A DNA stretch of 64,000 bases, from the NCBI RefSeq assembly GCF_036320965.1, contig NC_092225.1, forward strand, positions 80,001,113-80,065,112, given 5' to 3'. The position numbers and the translations under genes were made by a program. Origin of the DNA: Panulirus ornatus. Taxonomy: Eukaryota; Arthropoda; Malacostraca; Decapoda; Palinuridae. The notes under the pieces were generated by a model. It saw only the letters and a program-made list of their open reading frames with translations, was not told where the DNA came from and made no database searches. This document shows positions 42,495-53,180 of the stretch, piece after piece. Every line of letters starts with the position of its first letter. The first letter of the stretch is position 1.

Positions 42495-43460
42495 TGGCAA
42501 TGCAAATTTCACTGTCAGGATTGACGGACGCTGGTTGTGGAGTCAGCGGCTCGCGTCATGAGCGAACCACATTCTAGCGTGCACAGGGTAACGGGGCACC
42601 GCCCTCTAGCGCACGGCCCAACTCACCCCCGCACAAAAGAACGGTACAAATTGCTCATGAAAGTTCCCCAATCTAACCATCAGCTTTCCAACAATTACAT
42701 CATGACTTACTTTCAGTTCTGTTTGACAAGTGTTCTTCCTGTATGTGACTGTATTACGAGACCCACTCTAATGCTGTATCCCGACCTGCCCTCACACGGC
42801 CTCTCAATGTTTCTCGGAGAAAATAGACCATTTTTCTAAGAATAGACATATCATTCACCGTTTTCTTTCATTCTCCTAAGTGCACAGAACGAAATACCTG
42901 AAAACGTTTTCGCGACTTTCTGAAAACGTTCCCGTGTCTACTGTAAACACTTTCCTCTCGATCTACACGAGGAAGGTTCGAGTCTTTTGTTGACATTCTC
43001 TGGCAGGATGTTGACGCGTCTGCACACATTTAGGTCTGATTGGCTGGTTATCTGGGCCTGAGGCCTCTCCAATACCAGGGTCATTAAGGCAGCTACATTT
43101 CAAGTTAGACCCACAAGCCGAATAAACTTAAAGATAATTTCACAATTATTTTGTCTATTTCAAAGAAACCTCTGAAATAATAATACTAACAACAACAATG
43201 ATAATAATAATGACAATCATGATGATGACGTTGACGATAATAATAAATAAATAATAATAATGATAATAACAATTAAAGTAACAGAAGCAACGCTGTTATA
43301 AAGTTAAAACATATGTATCGTAATTACATATATCATTATTACACTCGGCAAAAATACTGCCTACTATCACCAACTTCAGCTTTAAGTTGAACTTAACTAG
43401 CAGTGTGGCCCTCGAGCACAACCGAACTAGACTTTTGAGGAAAACTTAAGATTCAATTCT
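42495..43460. other. unassigned; includes AAT/ATG-rich tract
   Basis: A 100-codon ORF (42537-42839) has no domain. At 43170-43280 there is a mixed AATAAT/GATGAT low-complexity tract. Confidence 0.45.
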
Positions 43461-43694
43461 CTCAGTGTATCTGACCCGTTGATGACTCCTCTCAGTGTAT
43501 CTGACCCGTTGGTGACTTCACGCAGTGTACCTAACCCGTTGATGAGTCCCCCTCAGTGTACCTAACCCGTTGATGAGTCCCCTCAGTGTACCTAACCCGT
43601 TGATGAGTCCCCTCAGTGTACCTAACCCGTTGATGAGTCCCCTCAGTGTACCTAACCTGGTGATGAGTCCCCTCAGTGTACCTAACCTGGTGAT
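43461..43694. repeat. 30-bp minisatellite, ~8 units
   Basis: CTCAGTGTACCTAACCCGTT then GATGAGTCCC; left units have ATCTGACCC for ACCTAACCC, right units CCTGGTG for CCGTTG. Confidence 0.94.
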
Positions 43695-43810
43695 GACGAT
43701 TCATCTCTGAATACTTGACAGGTTTGAAAGTGACACTTGAACAACTGGGTCAGCCACATCATCCTGTAACTCGCGGGTTTTCTCTTATGGTTACTCATTA
43801 GCTTCACCAG

Positions 43811-45480
43811 ACTCCCCAGAACCCTCCAACACTACACTCCCCAGAACCCTCCAACACTACACTCCCCAGAACCCTCCAACACTACACTCCCCAGAACCCT
43901 CCAACACTACACTCCCCAGAACCCTCCAACACTACACTCCCAGAACCCTACACCCCCAAGACTCTCCAACACTACACACCCCAGAACCCTCCAACACTAC
44001 ACTCCCAGAACCCTACACCCCCAAGACTCTCCAGCACTACACTCCCCAGAACCCTCCAACACTACACTCCCCAGAACCCTCCAACACTACACTCCCCAGA
44101 ACCCTCCAACACTACACTCCCCAGAACCCTCCAACACTACACTCCCCAGAACCCTCCAACACTACACTCCCCAGAACCCTCCAACACTACACTCCCCAGA
44201 ACCCTCCAACACTACACTCCCCAGAACCCTCCAACACTACACTCCCAGAACCCTACACCCCCAAGACTCTCCAACACTACACTCCCCAGAACCCTCCAAC
44301 ACTACACTCCCCAGAACCCTCCAACACTACACTCCCCAGAACCCTCCAACACTACACTCCCCAGAACCCTCCAACACTACACTCCCCAGAACCCTCCAAC
44401 ACTACACTCCCCAGAACCCTCCAACACTACACTCCCCAGAACCCTCCAACACTACACTCCCCAGAACCCTCCAACACTACACTCCCCAGAACCCTCCAAC
44501 ACTACAATCCCCAGAACCCTCCAACACTACACTCCCCAGAACCCTCCAAAACTACACTCCCCAGAACCCTCCAAAACTACACTCCCCAGAACCCTCCAAA
44601 ACTACACTCCCAAGATCCCTCCAACACTACACTCCAGAACCCTCCAACACTACACTCCAGAACCCTCCAACACTACACTCCCCAGAACCCTCCAACACTA
44701 CACTCCCAGAACCCTCCAACACTACACTCCCCAGAACCCTCCAACACTACACTCCCCAGAACCCTCCAACACTACACTCCCAGAACCCTCCAACACTACA
44801 CTCCCCAGAACCCTCCAACACTACACTCCCAAGAACCCTCCAACACTACACCCAACCCTCCAACTACACTCCAGAACCCTCCAACACTACACTCCCAGAA
44901 CCCTCCAACACTACACTCCCAGAACCTCCAACACTACACTCCCAGAACCCTCCAACACTACATCCCCAGAACCCTCCAACACTACACTCCCAAGATCCCT
45001 CCAACACTACACTCCCCAGAACCCTCCAACACTACACTCCCCAGAACCCTCCAACACTACACTCCCCAGAACCCTCCAACACTACACTCCCCAGAACCCT
45101 CCAACACTACACTCCCCAGAACCCTCCAACACTACACTCCCCAGAACCCTCCAACACTACACTCCCCAGAACCCTCCAACACTACACTCCCCAGAACCCT
45201 CCAACACTACACTCCCCAGAACCCTCCAACACTACACTCCCCAGAACCCTCCAACACTACACTCCCCAGAACCCTCCAACACTACACTCCCAAGAACCCT
45301 CCAACACTACAATCCCCAGAACCCTCCAACACTACACTCCCCAGAACCCTCCAACACTACAATCCCCAGAACCCTCCAACACTACACTCCCAAGAACCCT
45401 CCAACACTACACTCCCCAGAACCCTCCAACACTACACTCCCAAGAACCCTCCAACACTACACTCCCAAGAACCCTCCAAT
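43811..45480. repeat. 25-bp minisatellite, ~67 units
   Basis: ACTCCCCAGAACCCTCCAAC then ACTAC. Variants (ACTCCCAGAA, ACTCCCAAGA, ACTCCAGAA, ACAATCCCC) are scattered and some recur as blocks, for example CTCCCAGAACCCTACACCCC at 43938, 44003 and 44243. The plus strand carries about one G per unit. No ORF survives. Confidence 0.97.
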
Positions 45481-45926
45481 ACCGTACTCCTACCAACCCT
45501 CCCGCAAACCTCAGCTTCCCATATTCTCTCTACAATCGCCTTAAATTGTTAGAAAACGTAGACCCGTCGTCGCCTACGCACAGTGATGTGACCTGACCCG
45601 TTAACCAACCTGTTCACACCCGGAGTACAGTAACGTTACAACACGCCCACTTACATCGCCTGAATACATACCGTTACACTGTGCGTACGATAGTATGCGT
45701 AACATCATTTTACGCTCTTGAGTACGATAACTTCCCAAATCAGTACGATACCTTCAGGAGGCTGTCCACACAACAGTTACACACACGAGTGTCGCAAATC
45801 CCTTAATGGTCACAAAAAATCGATCCCTCAAACATAAAATCATCTGCTACTGCAGACTTGTTAAAGTCTCGCCCATAAAGACTGTATTTATGGGGTAACT
45901 ATGTCATTAAGTCTTCATATTTCACG

Positions 45927-45930
<4 letters not shown>
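45481..45930. other. unassigned; GTACGATAAC motif
   Basis: 45680-45760 carries GCGTACGATAG, GAGTACGATAACTTCCCA and CAGTACGATACCTTCAGG, like the degenerate repeat at 16270-16975. Confidence 0.5.

Positions 45931-45974
<44 letters not shown>
45931..45974. repeat. (CT)n microsatellite
   Basis: About 22 CT repeats. Confidence 0.97.
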
Positions 45975-45975
<1 letters not shown>

Positions 45976-46807
45976 AGACACTTGCAAGGCCACCACCACA
46001 CACCACGTCAGGTAGAGCAAAACCCAGGTATAATGTCACAGTGTTTAGCCAAACGATATCTTTTTCAAGGACTAACTACAAAAAAAAAGATAAACAAAAA
46101 CATAAACTTCCGAACGAGTGTCCTTGATGGGGTGGTGGTGGGGGGGGGGGGGGGGAAGCAGCATGTCTGCACCTCGTCGGAATTTCCCAACAAACACAAA
46201 ACAGTAAACAACTGCAGAACAGTAAGCAAACACTCCCATGTTTCCCAACAGAAAACGAGCGACAGGCAGAACCACAAGGACAAAAACCAACACAAAAATG
46301 AGGAAATGGTAATAATATCAAGACTCTCGAACCAACAACATAACACATTTTTTTTATCCCACGAAAAAAAAATGGCTACACAATGACAACAATCACTACA
46401 AAACAAGACAACAGAACCGGACTGTAATTCACCAGAATTATCCACAAAGATATTTCCAGAGTTTGCTAACGCTACGACAGGAAAGTAGTAACCCCCCCCC
46501 CCAAAAAAAAAAAAAATACAGATGTGGGAAGAAAACGATAATTCAGTGGTATGAGAAAGTCTCGGTAAACAAGGAACCTGGAATGAACCGAGTGACAGTA
46601 CGAAGCCTGGCACCAGCGGGTCAGGTCCACCAATCCTGCCTCCAGCAAGATCATGAGACAACTTGAAAACCCGCCCGGGACATGGAATGAAACCAGTAAG
46701 ACGGTAACTGTAAGAACTAAAAAGATAAAAAAAAAATAAGATACGAGGACATAAACCAGGTGAATAAGAATAAAAGGACAAGTATGATAAAAGAGCAGAT
46801 GGCCAGA

Positions 46808-46844
<37 letters not shown>

Positions 46845-48029
46845 GTCAGCAAGGTCCAGTGGGCGGCGGACTGCCACTTTCACAAGCGCCACCGGCACAC
46901 TCACACACAGGAGACCTTGAGGGACCTTCAACTGGCTCACCTCGTGATGTCTCCTGCGGCGCTATGGAGGCTTGAGCAGCCAGGCTCCATAGACGGTGGG
47001 CGGGGCAAGAAGTGGGCTGTTACGGGGGTGCATCGGGAGGGTGGGGCTCCGGGCGAGGATGACATACTGCGTAGTGGAGAGGTACTGGGGAGAGTGCTAT
47101 ACAATGGGGAGAGTGCTATACGGTGCTATAAGGTGGATTTTAGCGGTTTCTGGTTGTCTCTAATGCCTCTGTTTGGGTCAGGTTGCGAATAAAGAGTACG
47201 GGAACCCGAGTGGGAATACAGTGTTTTACTGGGTTGGTGCATTAATGATGAGCTTATACAGGTGGTTATGAGTTGAGGTAAGAGAAGGTGAGGGAAAATG
47301 AGATGAGGGTGGCAGGGTTGCTGTGGCACTGGGGTAGGTGCACGGGGTGAGGACTTTCCGTGGAAGAGTTCCATGAATGCAATCTCGAGAAGCTTCTGCA
47401 GGAGGAAGACGATGTAGGTCCAGTAGCTCAAGCTGCTTTTCAAGATAGGATGTGGCAACATGCCATGTACCACCTGCAGAAGGGGTAGAAGTCAGAGTAC
47501 CCAGGCTGGTGTATCAGTGAATCCCTACAGGAGAAAGGCAAGTCAGGAGTCACATGGCAGACCATTCCAGGCGCACCTCAGTGTCTAAAAGTCAGGTGCT
47601 GACTGTAATGTTGCACGCGGCTGCTGAACATCTGCATCATGTGACATTCTCCACCTCCTTGTAGTACTGTGTGTGTGTGTGTGTGTGTGTTCCGTCCTCT
47701 TGCCTCATTTGATGTCTCCCATTTCTTGGCCCTGAGATTGTATCCTTTCTTTCTCACACCCTTACCTCCTTGTGTGGTCTGTAAGTTTCTTAGCTTGTCT
47801 TAGTACCTCCTGTCTACATAATAATTCCACATGGAACTGTATAATAACTGGTTCGTCCCCTTACAATATCTTGGCCATATATATCAAAATTCCTCACTTT
47901 TTAATCAAAACTTCGTTCGCAATGTCTCTCGTCCCTAGTGGTCATGTAATCAACATTCCAGTCTTCACCATCCACTTCACTCTGGAATTTGGCCCTCTGC
48001 CCGTCCATCTTTTTTCTTCAAACTGTTGG
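45975..48029. other. unassigned sequence with homopolymers and microsatellites
   Basis: G-run 46139-46155, C-run then A-run 46490-46515, (GA)n 46808-46844 and (GT)n 47669-47690. ORFs of 161 (plus) and 291 (minus, 46065-46940) codons overlap on opposite strands and pass through these runs; no domain recognised. A short GGAGAGTGCTATAC direct repeat lies at 47090-47125. Confidence 0.45.
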
Positions 48030-49620
48030 AGAGACAAGAGTCCACATCGAAGTCGGGCCTTAATTGAAATATGATAAAGTTTAATGAGAAAGAAGAAAAA
48101 AAAGATAAAAACTAAGAATTTTACAGGAAAGAAAAACCTGCCAATTAAAACCAGTCAGAACACAAGTGTTAGGAGAGACATGAGGGCGTCGGAGAGAGCT
48201 CCAAAAAGCTTCGAGGTGTAGGGAAAATCATATCAAAACGTTCCATCCTTGAGGTGCTAACCGCCACAGTAATCATAGGACGTAGCAGCTCGCCGAAAAG
48301 TACGTGGTTTAGCTCAGGAACAAAAAAACAAAGTAATGCGTATGTAAGACGGAAAATGAACTGCAATTACAGCGTCGGGCGAGTGAGTCAAGTTGAGAGA
48401 TTAAAAAATGGAGCTAGAACCACCCCAGATGTGTGAGCAGTACCCCCATACAAGGACGGATCAGTCCTTTGTTAAACAGACTAATTGTTTAGATGGGAAG
48501 AACTCAAACATCTAAACAGAACTCCTAATTAACTAGAGACAGACTTAGCTATTTGTGTAAGGTTAGGTTTCCAAGACAGGTTAGATGTTACAGAGACACC
48601 CATTACCAACGATCACTGCGTTAAGTGGTAAACGTAAGATCCATCAAAAGAGATAGGAAAGTTGTGAGGGATTTCAATGTTGGACAGACAACCAGAAATA
48701 TGGTTCTGGAGGTATCAAACTTAACCACGCTCTGGGTCTTCCGCGCTGAAATTCTCGTGTTCTAAGTTGACTGAAGCCGTGTCGAGACCAGATGTAGATT
48801 GAGCAAGAGAGGATGGGGCAGCTTTGAAGGAAGTGGAGGAATGCAGTGTTGAGTCATTAACATACAAGTTTATTTGGTGGTTTGTTGAATAAAAGTAATC
48901 GTTCAAATGTAGGAGGGTGTAAGCGACAAAACAGTACCTTGAAGGACACTGCTATTGATGGGGAAACGGGAAGAGGTTGATCCATCAACATCTAGAGAGA
49001 GAGACAGAGATCAACCGGAGAGCAAGCGACATATAAAGAAACAGAGCGAGGGAGGGAGGCGAAAAGAGGGGAGCTTGGAGAGGAGACCTCTTTGCCATAC
49101 CCTGTCTAACGCTTTTGATTTACATCAAAGTTTTCTGTATCGGATTCTCCAAAATCTCTTAGGGAGTATGACCAGACATAAGCAAAATCAGTACAGGATA
49201 TCACCGGTGGATCTTTCATTGCGGAAGTCATATTGATGATGAGTGAGAAGACTAAGTGTGTTAAGATGCTTCACGAGATGGGAATGAGGGAGGGATCTGA
49301 GGGTCAAAGCAACATGACGATAGTTGGTAGGGTCAGAGCGGTCACCCTTCTTCGAGACGGGATGGACCAATACAAGTTTCCACGAAGATGGAAAAGTTTT
49401 GTTTTCTAAATAAAAACGGAACATCTGATCCACAAGTCCTGAAAGAAGTGTTTTATGGACAAGAGATTACAGGCAGGGGCGTAGGAGTGGTGAGAGGAGC
49501 ATCAGGAGGTGAGGGAATGTTCGAGTCATCCAAGGTGGAGTCAAGAGGAGAAAATAGAACCAAATTGAGTTCCTTTACGTCTATCAAACTCCTGCTTCAA
49601 CGATCTCTTTAACATCAGTG
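48030..49620 (-). pseudogene. decayed jockey/CR1-like LINE (family 1), second copy
   Basis: Minus strand frames read FPSSWKLVLVHPVSKKGDRS with DPTNYRHVALT (RT motif 0-2 region), STGDILY, and NLYVNDSTLHSSTSFKAAPS, where YADD has become YVND. Order and wording parallel 1501-3620 (SYADNSTSHSSTSFKSAPS). 3' UTR words AAGCTTCGAGGTGTAGGGAA are shared. No intact frame. Confidence 0.8.
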
Positions 49621-49639
49621 CCACACACTTGACTTCTAA

Positions 49640-49990
49640 ATCGTTTAGTGCTGATTCACCAACCTCCATGTCAATGGCTTTCTCTAAAACCTTTAACTCG
49701 TCAAAAAGCATTGATCCTGTAAACTCGGCACATTTTCAAACCTGTCATCTACCAGACCATAAATCTCCACGATTGTTCTGTCTCCAACAATGCATGATAT
49801 TCTCTCAACAACTTCATCCAATTTCCTGTGCCTCTGTGTCACAATGTCCCCAGGTCTCTCTGTTCCACAGCATCAGATTCAATGCTCTGATTCTACTGAA
49901 CACACTCAGAAATTGCTCTTGCTCTTCCTCCACGCCCACTGTTATCAAGTCTCAGTACTCCGTCTTATGGGCATTTCCTTTGTCGAACTG
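49640..49990 (-). pseudogene. possible LINE relic related to 35.0-35.3 kb
   Basis: GTGTCACAATGTCCCCAGGT and CTCTCTGTTCCA parallel GTGACACTGTCCCCAAGTTT and CTCTCTTCCA at 35088-35120, and GGGCATTTCC parallels the later part. No RT motif is visible. Confidence 0.35.
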
Positions 49991-49998
49991 TCTTTAGG

Positions 49999-50003
<5 letters not shown>

Positions 50004-50051
<48 letters not shown>
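50004..50051. repeat. (GT)n microsatellite
   Basis: About 24 GT repeats. Confidence 0.97.
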
Positions 50052-50054
<3 letters not shown>

Positions 50055-50159
50055 ACCTACTGAAGCACATCAGTCTACATGGATCAGGTAACATATTAGC
50101 AAGCTTGAATACATGTTATAACAGAGCCAAGCCGACAGTGGTGTCTGGCTGTGCTTATC

Positions 50160-50700
50160 ATGGCTGGGGGAAGAGGGGGGGGGAGGCTTTGCTTGGGGTG
50201 GGTAGTGAGGGGGTGGATATGAAGGTGGGGGGGAGTATGGGGGGGGTACAGAGGGGTGAGGCAGAAGGCAGGAGGCAAGTAGTGTGGCTGGAGACTTGTG
50301 GCTTGAAGCCTGGTGGGTGGAGCGGCCTGTGTGTAGGCTTGCTTATTAGGGCGAGAACTGGCTGTGGTGGAGGTTGGAGCGGTACTGAGGTAGTGTAGTG
50401 GTGGGGGTGTCGTGGGCGTGAGTGTAGGCGTAGTAGAATAGTGGAGGGTGTACAGGGTGTGTACTGAGGAGAGTGGACTTGGAGGGAGGTTGTAATATAG
50501 TACGGAGTAAGGTGAACTGTAAAGTGTGGTGGTGTAGAGAAGGAGGTGTACTGGGGAGGTGTCGTCGTGTATGGAAGATGTGGCATAGTGGGGAAGGTCT
50601 AATGGAGAAGGTGTAATGGAGATGTGTGGCGGAAGGGTGCACTGGGGAAGTGTGTTGGAGTAGTGTCAGAAACGCACTAGTGAAGTGTGGTGTATCAGGT
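50160..50700. repeat. G/T-rich degenerate tract
   Basis: GGTGTAGTGG, GGGGAAGTGTG and GGAGAAGGTGTAATGG words repeat loosely. Plus strand almost free of C. The 202-codon plus and 120-142-codon minus ORFs here are low complexity. Confidence 0.7.
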
Positions 50701-51907
50701 GTAAACATTTCCCCAGTTGGCTATACTTTTGAGGAGAAAGATCAACGTGAGGGATAATGGTAGTGTCCATTATAAAGAAACTAGGAAACAATACAAGAAA
50801 CACTCATGAATCTGACATAAAAGCTAAAACACTGGAAGACATAAACAGACCAAACCCAGGGTACTGAAAAAATAAAATGAAACTCAGGTTATCGAGCTAA
50901 GAGATAAGAGGGAATGATAAGAAGCTGCAGCTGACAGACAGACGATGGAAGATGATGAAACTGAAGCAACAGGGGCACCGAAATCCTAGTCAAAATAAGG
51001 TTGAAACAGAAGCAGATAACTGGGGGAATGACAGTGACAAGGTCAGTATCTGTCCTGGTGTGGTCGCTGGTACTGGCACTCCGACTTGTCCAGTTTCCTG
51101 TTCCCGGACTAATATGAAGTCGAAAGCGCGCCACTCTGGTGAGTGTTCATTGTTTACCTCACAAGCAACTGTTATTACCTCGGGGGAAAGTATTCTTAAG
51201 GCCCATACGTCATGATGACTGGGGGCTGCGACCCTCGCGATCCCACGCGAATACATCTGGCTGCACCCCAGCAGATACATGACAGCTTCTTCAGCATCCG
51301 TGATGGTGATGACGAATGGCCTAATGCAGACACACACTCGTCACACGAAGAAAGAGATTCTGAATTTGAGACTGCGTCAGTGAGAGCGCCATCTTGAAGC
51401 ACAAGTGAAAGGTTGATGAACACATTATTGACCCAGAGACTCGGCCACACCTCACCACGGAACCCCCTACGTCGTATGAATATAATAACATAAACCTAAG
51501 GAACAAGACCTTATTAACAGACAAGCCTTTTCAATAACCGGTAACAGATGACTGTCTGGTGCTTTTCAAAACAAACCTTGGCTTTAGACAATATATGCCA
51601 TGCGAGACACAAACATAGATTACAGTGCCCTGTATACTGTATGATTGTATAGCAGAACTGTATGAGACGTGACTCTGCATTAATGTAGGGAGAGAGATGT
51701 CGAACCAAGTGACCTCCCTCCCCCTCCACCTCGTGGGTTCTGGCGCAGTGGTGAACATATTGATGTACTGATATTTGAGTAAAGGTCACATGTGTACACA
51801 GCCAACCGGTAGACCAACCCAGACTTATGTAAAAACAGTGCGGAGTGTGGCACTGTCACACATACAGGGAATTTCTGCTAAACTAAAGCCAAGTGTGAAT
51901 ATCACAC
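50701..51907. other. unassigned sequence
   Basis: Overlapping ORFs of 60-115 codons on both strands with no domain; no repeat recognised. Confidence 0.45.
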
Positions 51908-51913
51908 ACACAG

Positions 51914-51962
<49 letters not shown>
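51908..51962. repeat. (CA)n microsatellite
   Basis: About 24 CA repeats after CACACACAGAAACA. Confidence 0.97.
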
Positions 51963-51963
<1 letters not shown>

Positions 51964-52625
51964 TATCATAGCACTGCAGTGGCATGATAAGGGCGATGCT
52001 TCAAACACTACACACTGGGAACATGGTCCATATGGGAGAGGGCTGATATCACCACACGCATGAGATGAGGGGAAAAAACATGACGTAATTCATTATAGTC
52101 AGAAATTTCGTTTGGTGGACAAAGCCAGACATGCAGACAGGATCGGCTGAATGTCAAAAACATTAGAGTGATGTAGGAAAGCATTTTTCTTTTCCATAAT
52201 GAATATTGAACGAGATGTTGCCGCCAAAAACCATGTCCTGGCAGTGGTGTTACGAAAGGCCAATCACGTACTGGGTGTGGTAGTGCGTCACTAAATGGAT
52301 CACATCTACGGACAGATTGACATTCTAACGAAACTCTGTACAGAGACAAAAACATCGAAAAATTTATCATGTGTACAAACACACACACACACAAAGGAAG
52401 TGAAAGACACACGAGTACTGATACAGAGAACGTCATGTGACACAGTGCTTTGAGAATGTTCCACGAACCGAGACACACACACATTGGAAAATCATACCGC
52501 ACCTCTGCTGGACTCGCGTGTACGTGGGTTGCTGGAACTCCATATCCCAACGCAAGCTTTTCCTCCATACCCCTCGTAACAACACGCAATTCACGCGAGT
52601 TTTTATCCTCAATCACGAATCTTTA
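51963..52625. other. unassigned; one 202-codon minus ORF
   Basis: The minus frame 52008-52616 starts MIEDKNSRELRVVTRGMEEK and has a hydrophobic middle (SVLVCLSLPLCVCVFVHM). No family is recognised; part of the hydrophobic run comes from a short CACACA stretch. It might be chance and I do not call it a gene. Confidence 0.3.
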
Positions 52626-52860
52626 TCGCTAGGGATAAGGGGTGAAGGAAACGACTCGTGAAGGAAACGACTCACATATCGTCACTCCAACGCGTCGTAG
52701 GAGGCGACCGACAGGGGAGGAGGAGGGTTGGCGCGCTGGACACCCTCCCCTCCATGTATCATGTTCCATAAACAGGAACAAAGGAAAGAACCAAGCGAGG
52801 ATTTCATCTCAGGAGTCAGGGTTCGATACCAATGTACATGGATGTAATTAGTACCAGAAG
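52626..52860 (+). mobile_element. SINE-A, diverged copy
   Basis: Head CGCTAGGGATAAGGGGTGAA, CACTCCAACGCGTCGTAGGA, GGCGACCGACAGGGGAGGAG, CACCCTCCCCTCC, AACAGGAACAAAGGAAAGAA and AACCAAGCGAGGATTTCATC follow SINE-A order. A 20-bp piece (GTGAAGGAAACGACTC) is duplicated. The tail is eroded and an (AT)n follows 40 bp on. Confidence 0.75.
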
Positions 52861-52894
52861 GAGGGGCCTATGCATGTGTACACACGTTATTTGC

Positions 52895-52900
<6 letters not shown>

Positions 52901-52981
<81 letters not shown>
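52901..52981. repeat. (AT)n microsatellite
   Basis: About 40 AT repeats. Confidence 0.97.
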
Positions 52982-52983
<2 letters not shown>

Positions 52984-53180
52984 GTAGTACGTAAAGATTT
53001 TTCGGGCGACTTTAGCAAGCGTGTGAGGAGCCAGAGGGTGATGACACGTGACTGGCCACTAACTTGTTTACCCTTATACTGGTCGGCCATGAGCCGGGCC
53101 GGCCGACCAACAGGAGGAAAACTAACGCATCTTATACAGCATCAATGATGGTCGTGTATACCGACTTCTGGTTTAACGTC
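52982..53180. other. unassigned spacer
   Basis: Nothing recognised between the AT array and the 49-bp satellite. Confidence 0.5.

Noticed and set aside
42855..43010. Possible viral or toxin genes in the unassigned stretches
   Set aside because: No viral replication, capsid or toxin motif was recognised anywhere in the window.
46065..46940. A 291-codon minus ORF with hydrophobic segments
   Set aside because: Crosses homopolymer runs and a (GA)n array, has overlapping ORFs in the other frames, and shows no recognisable domain.
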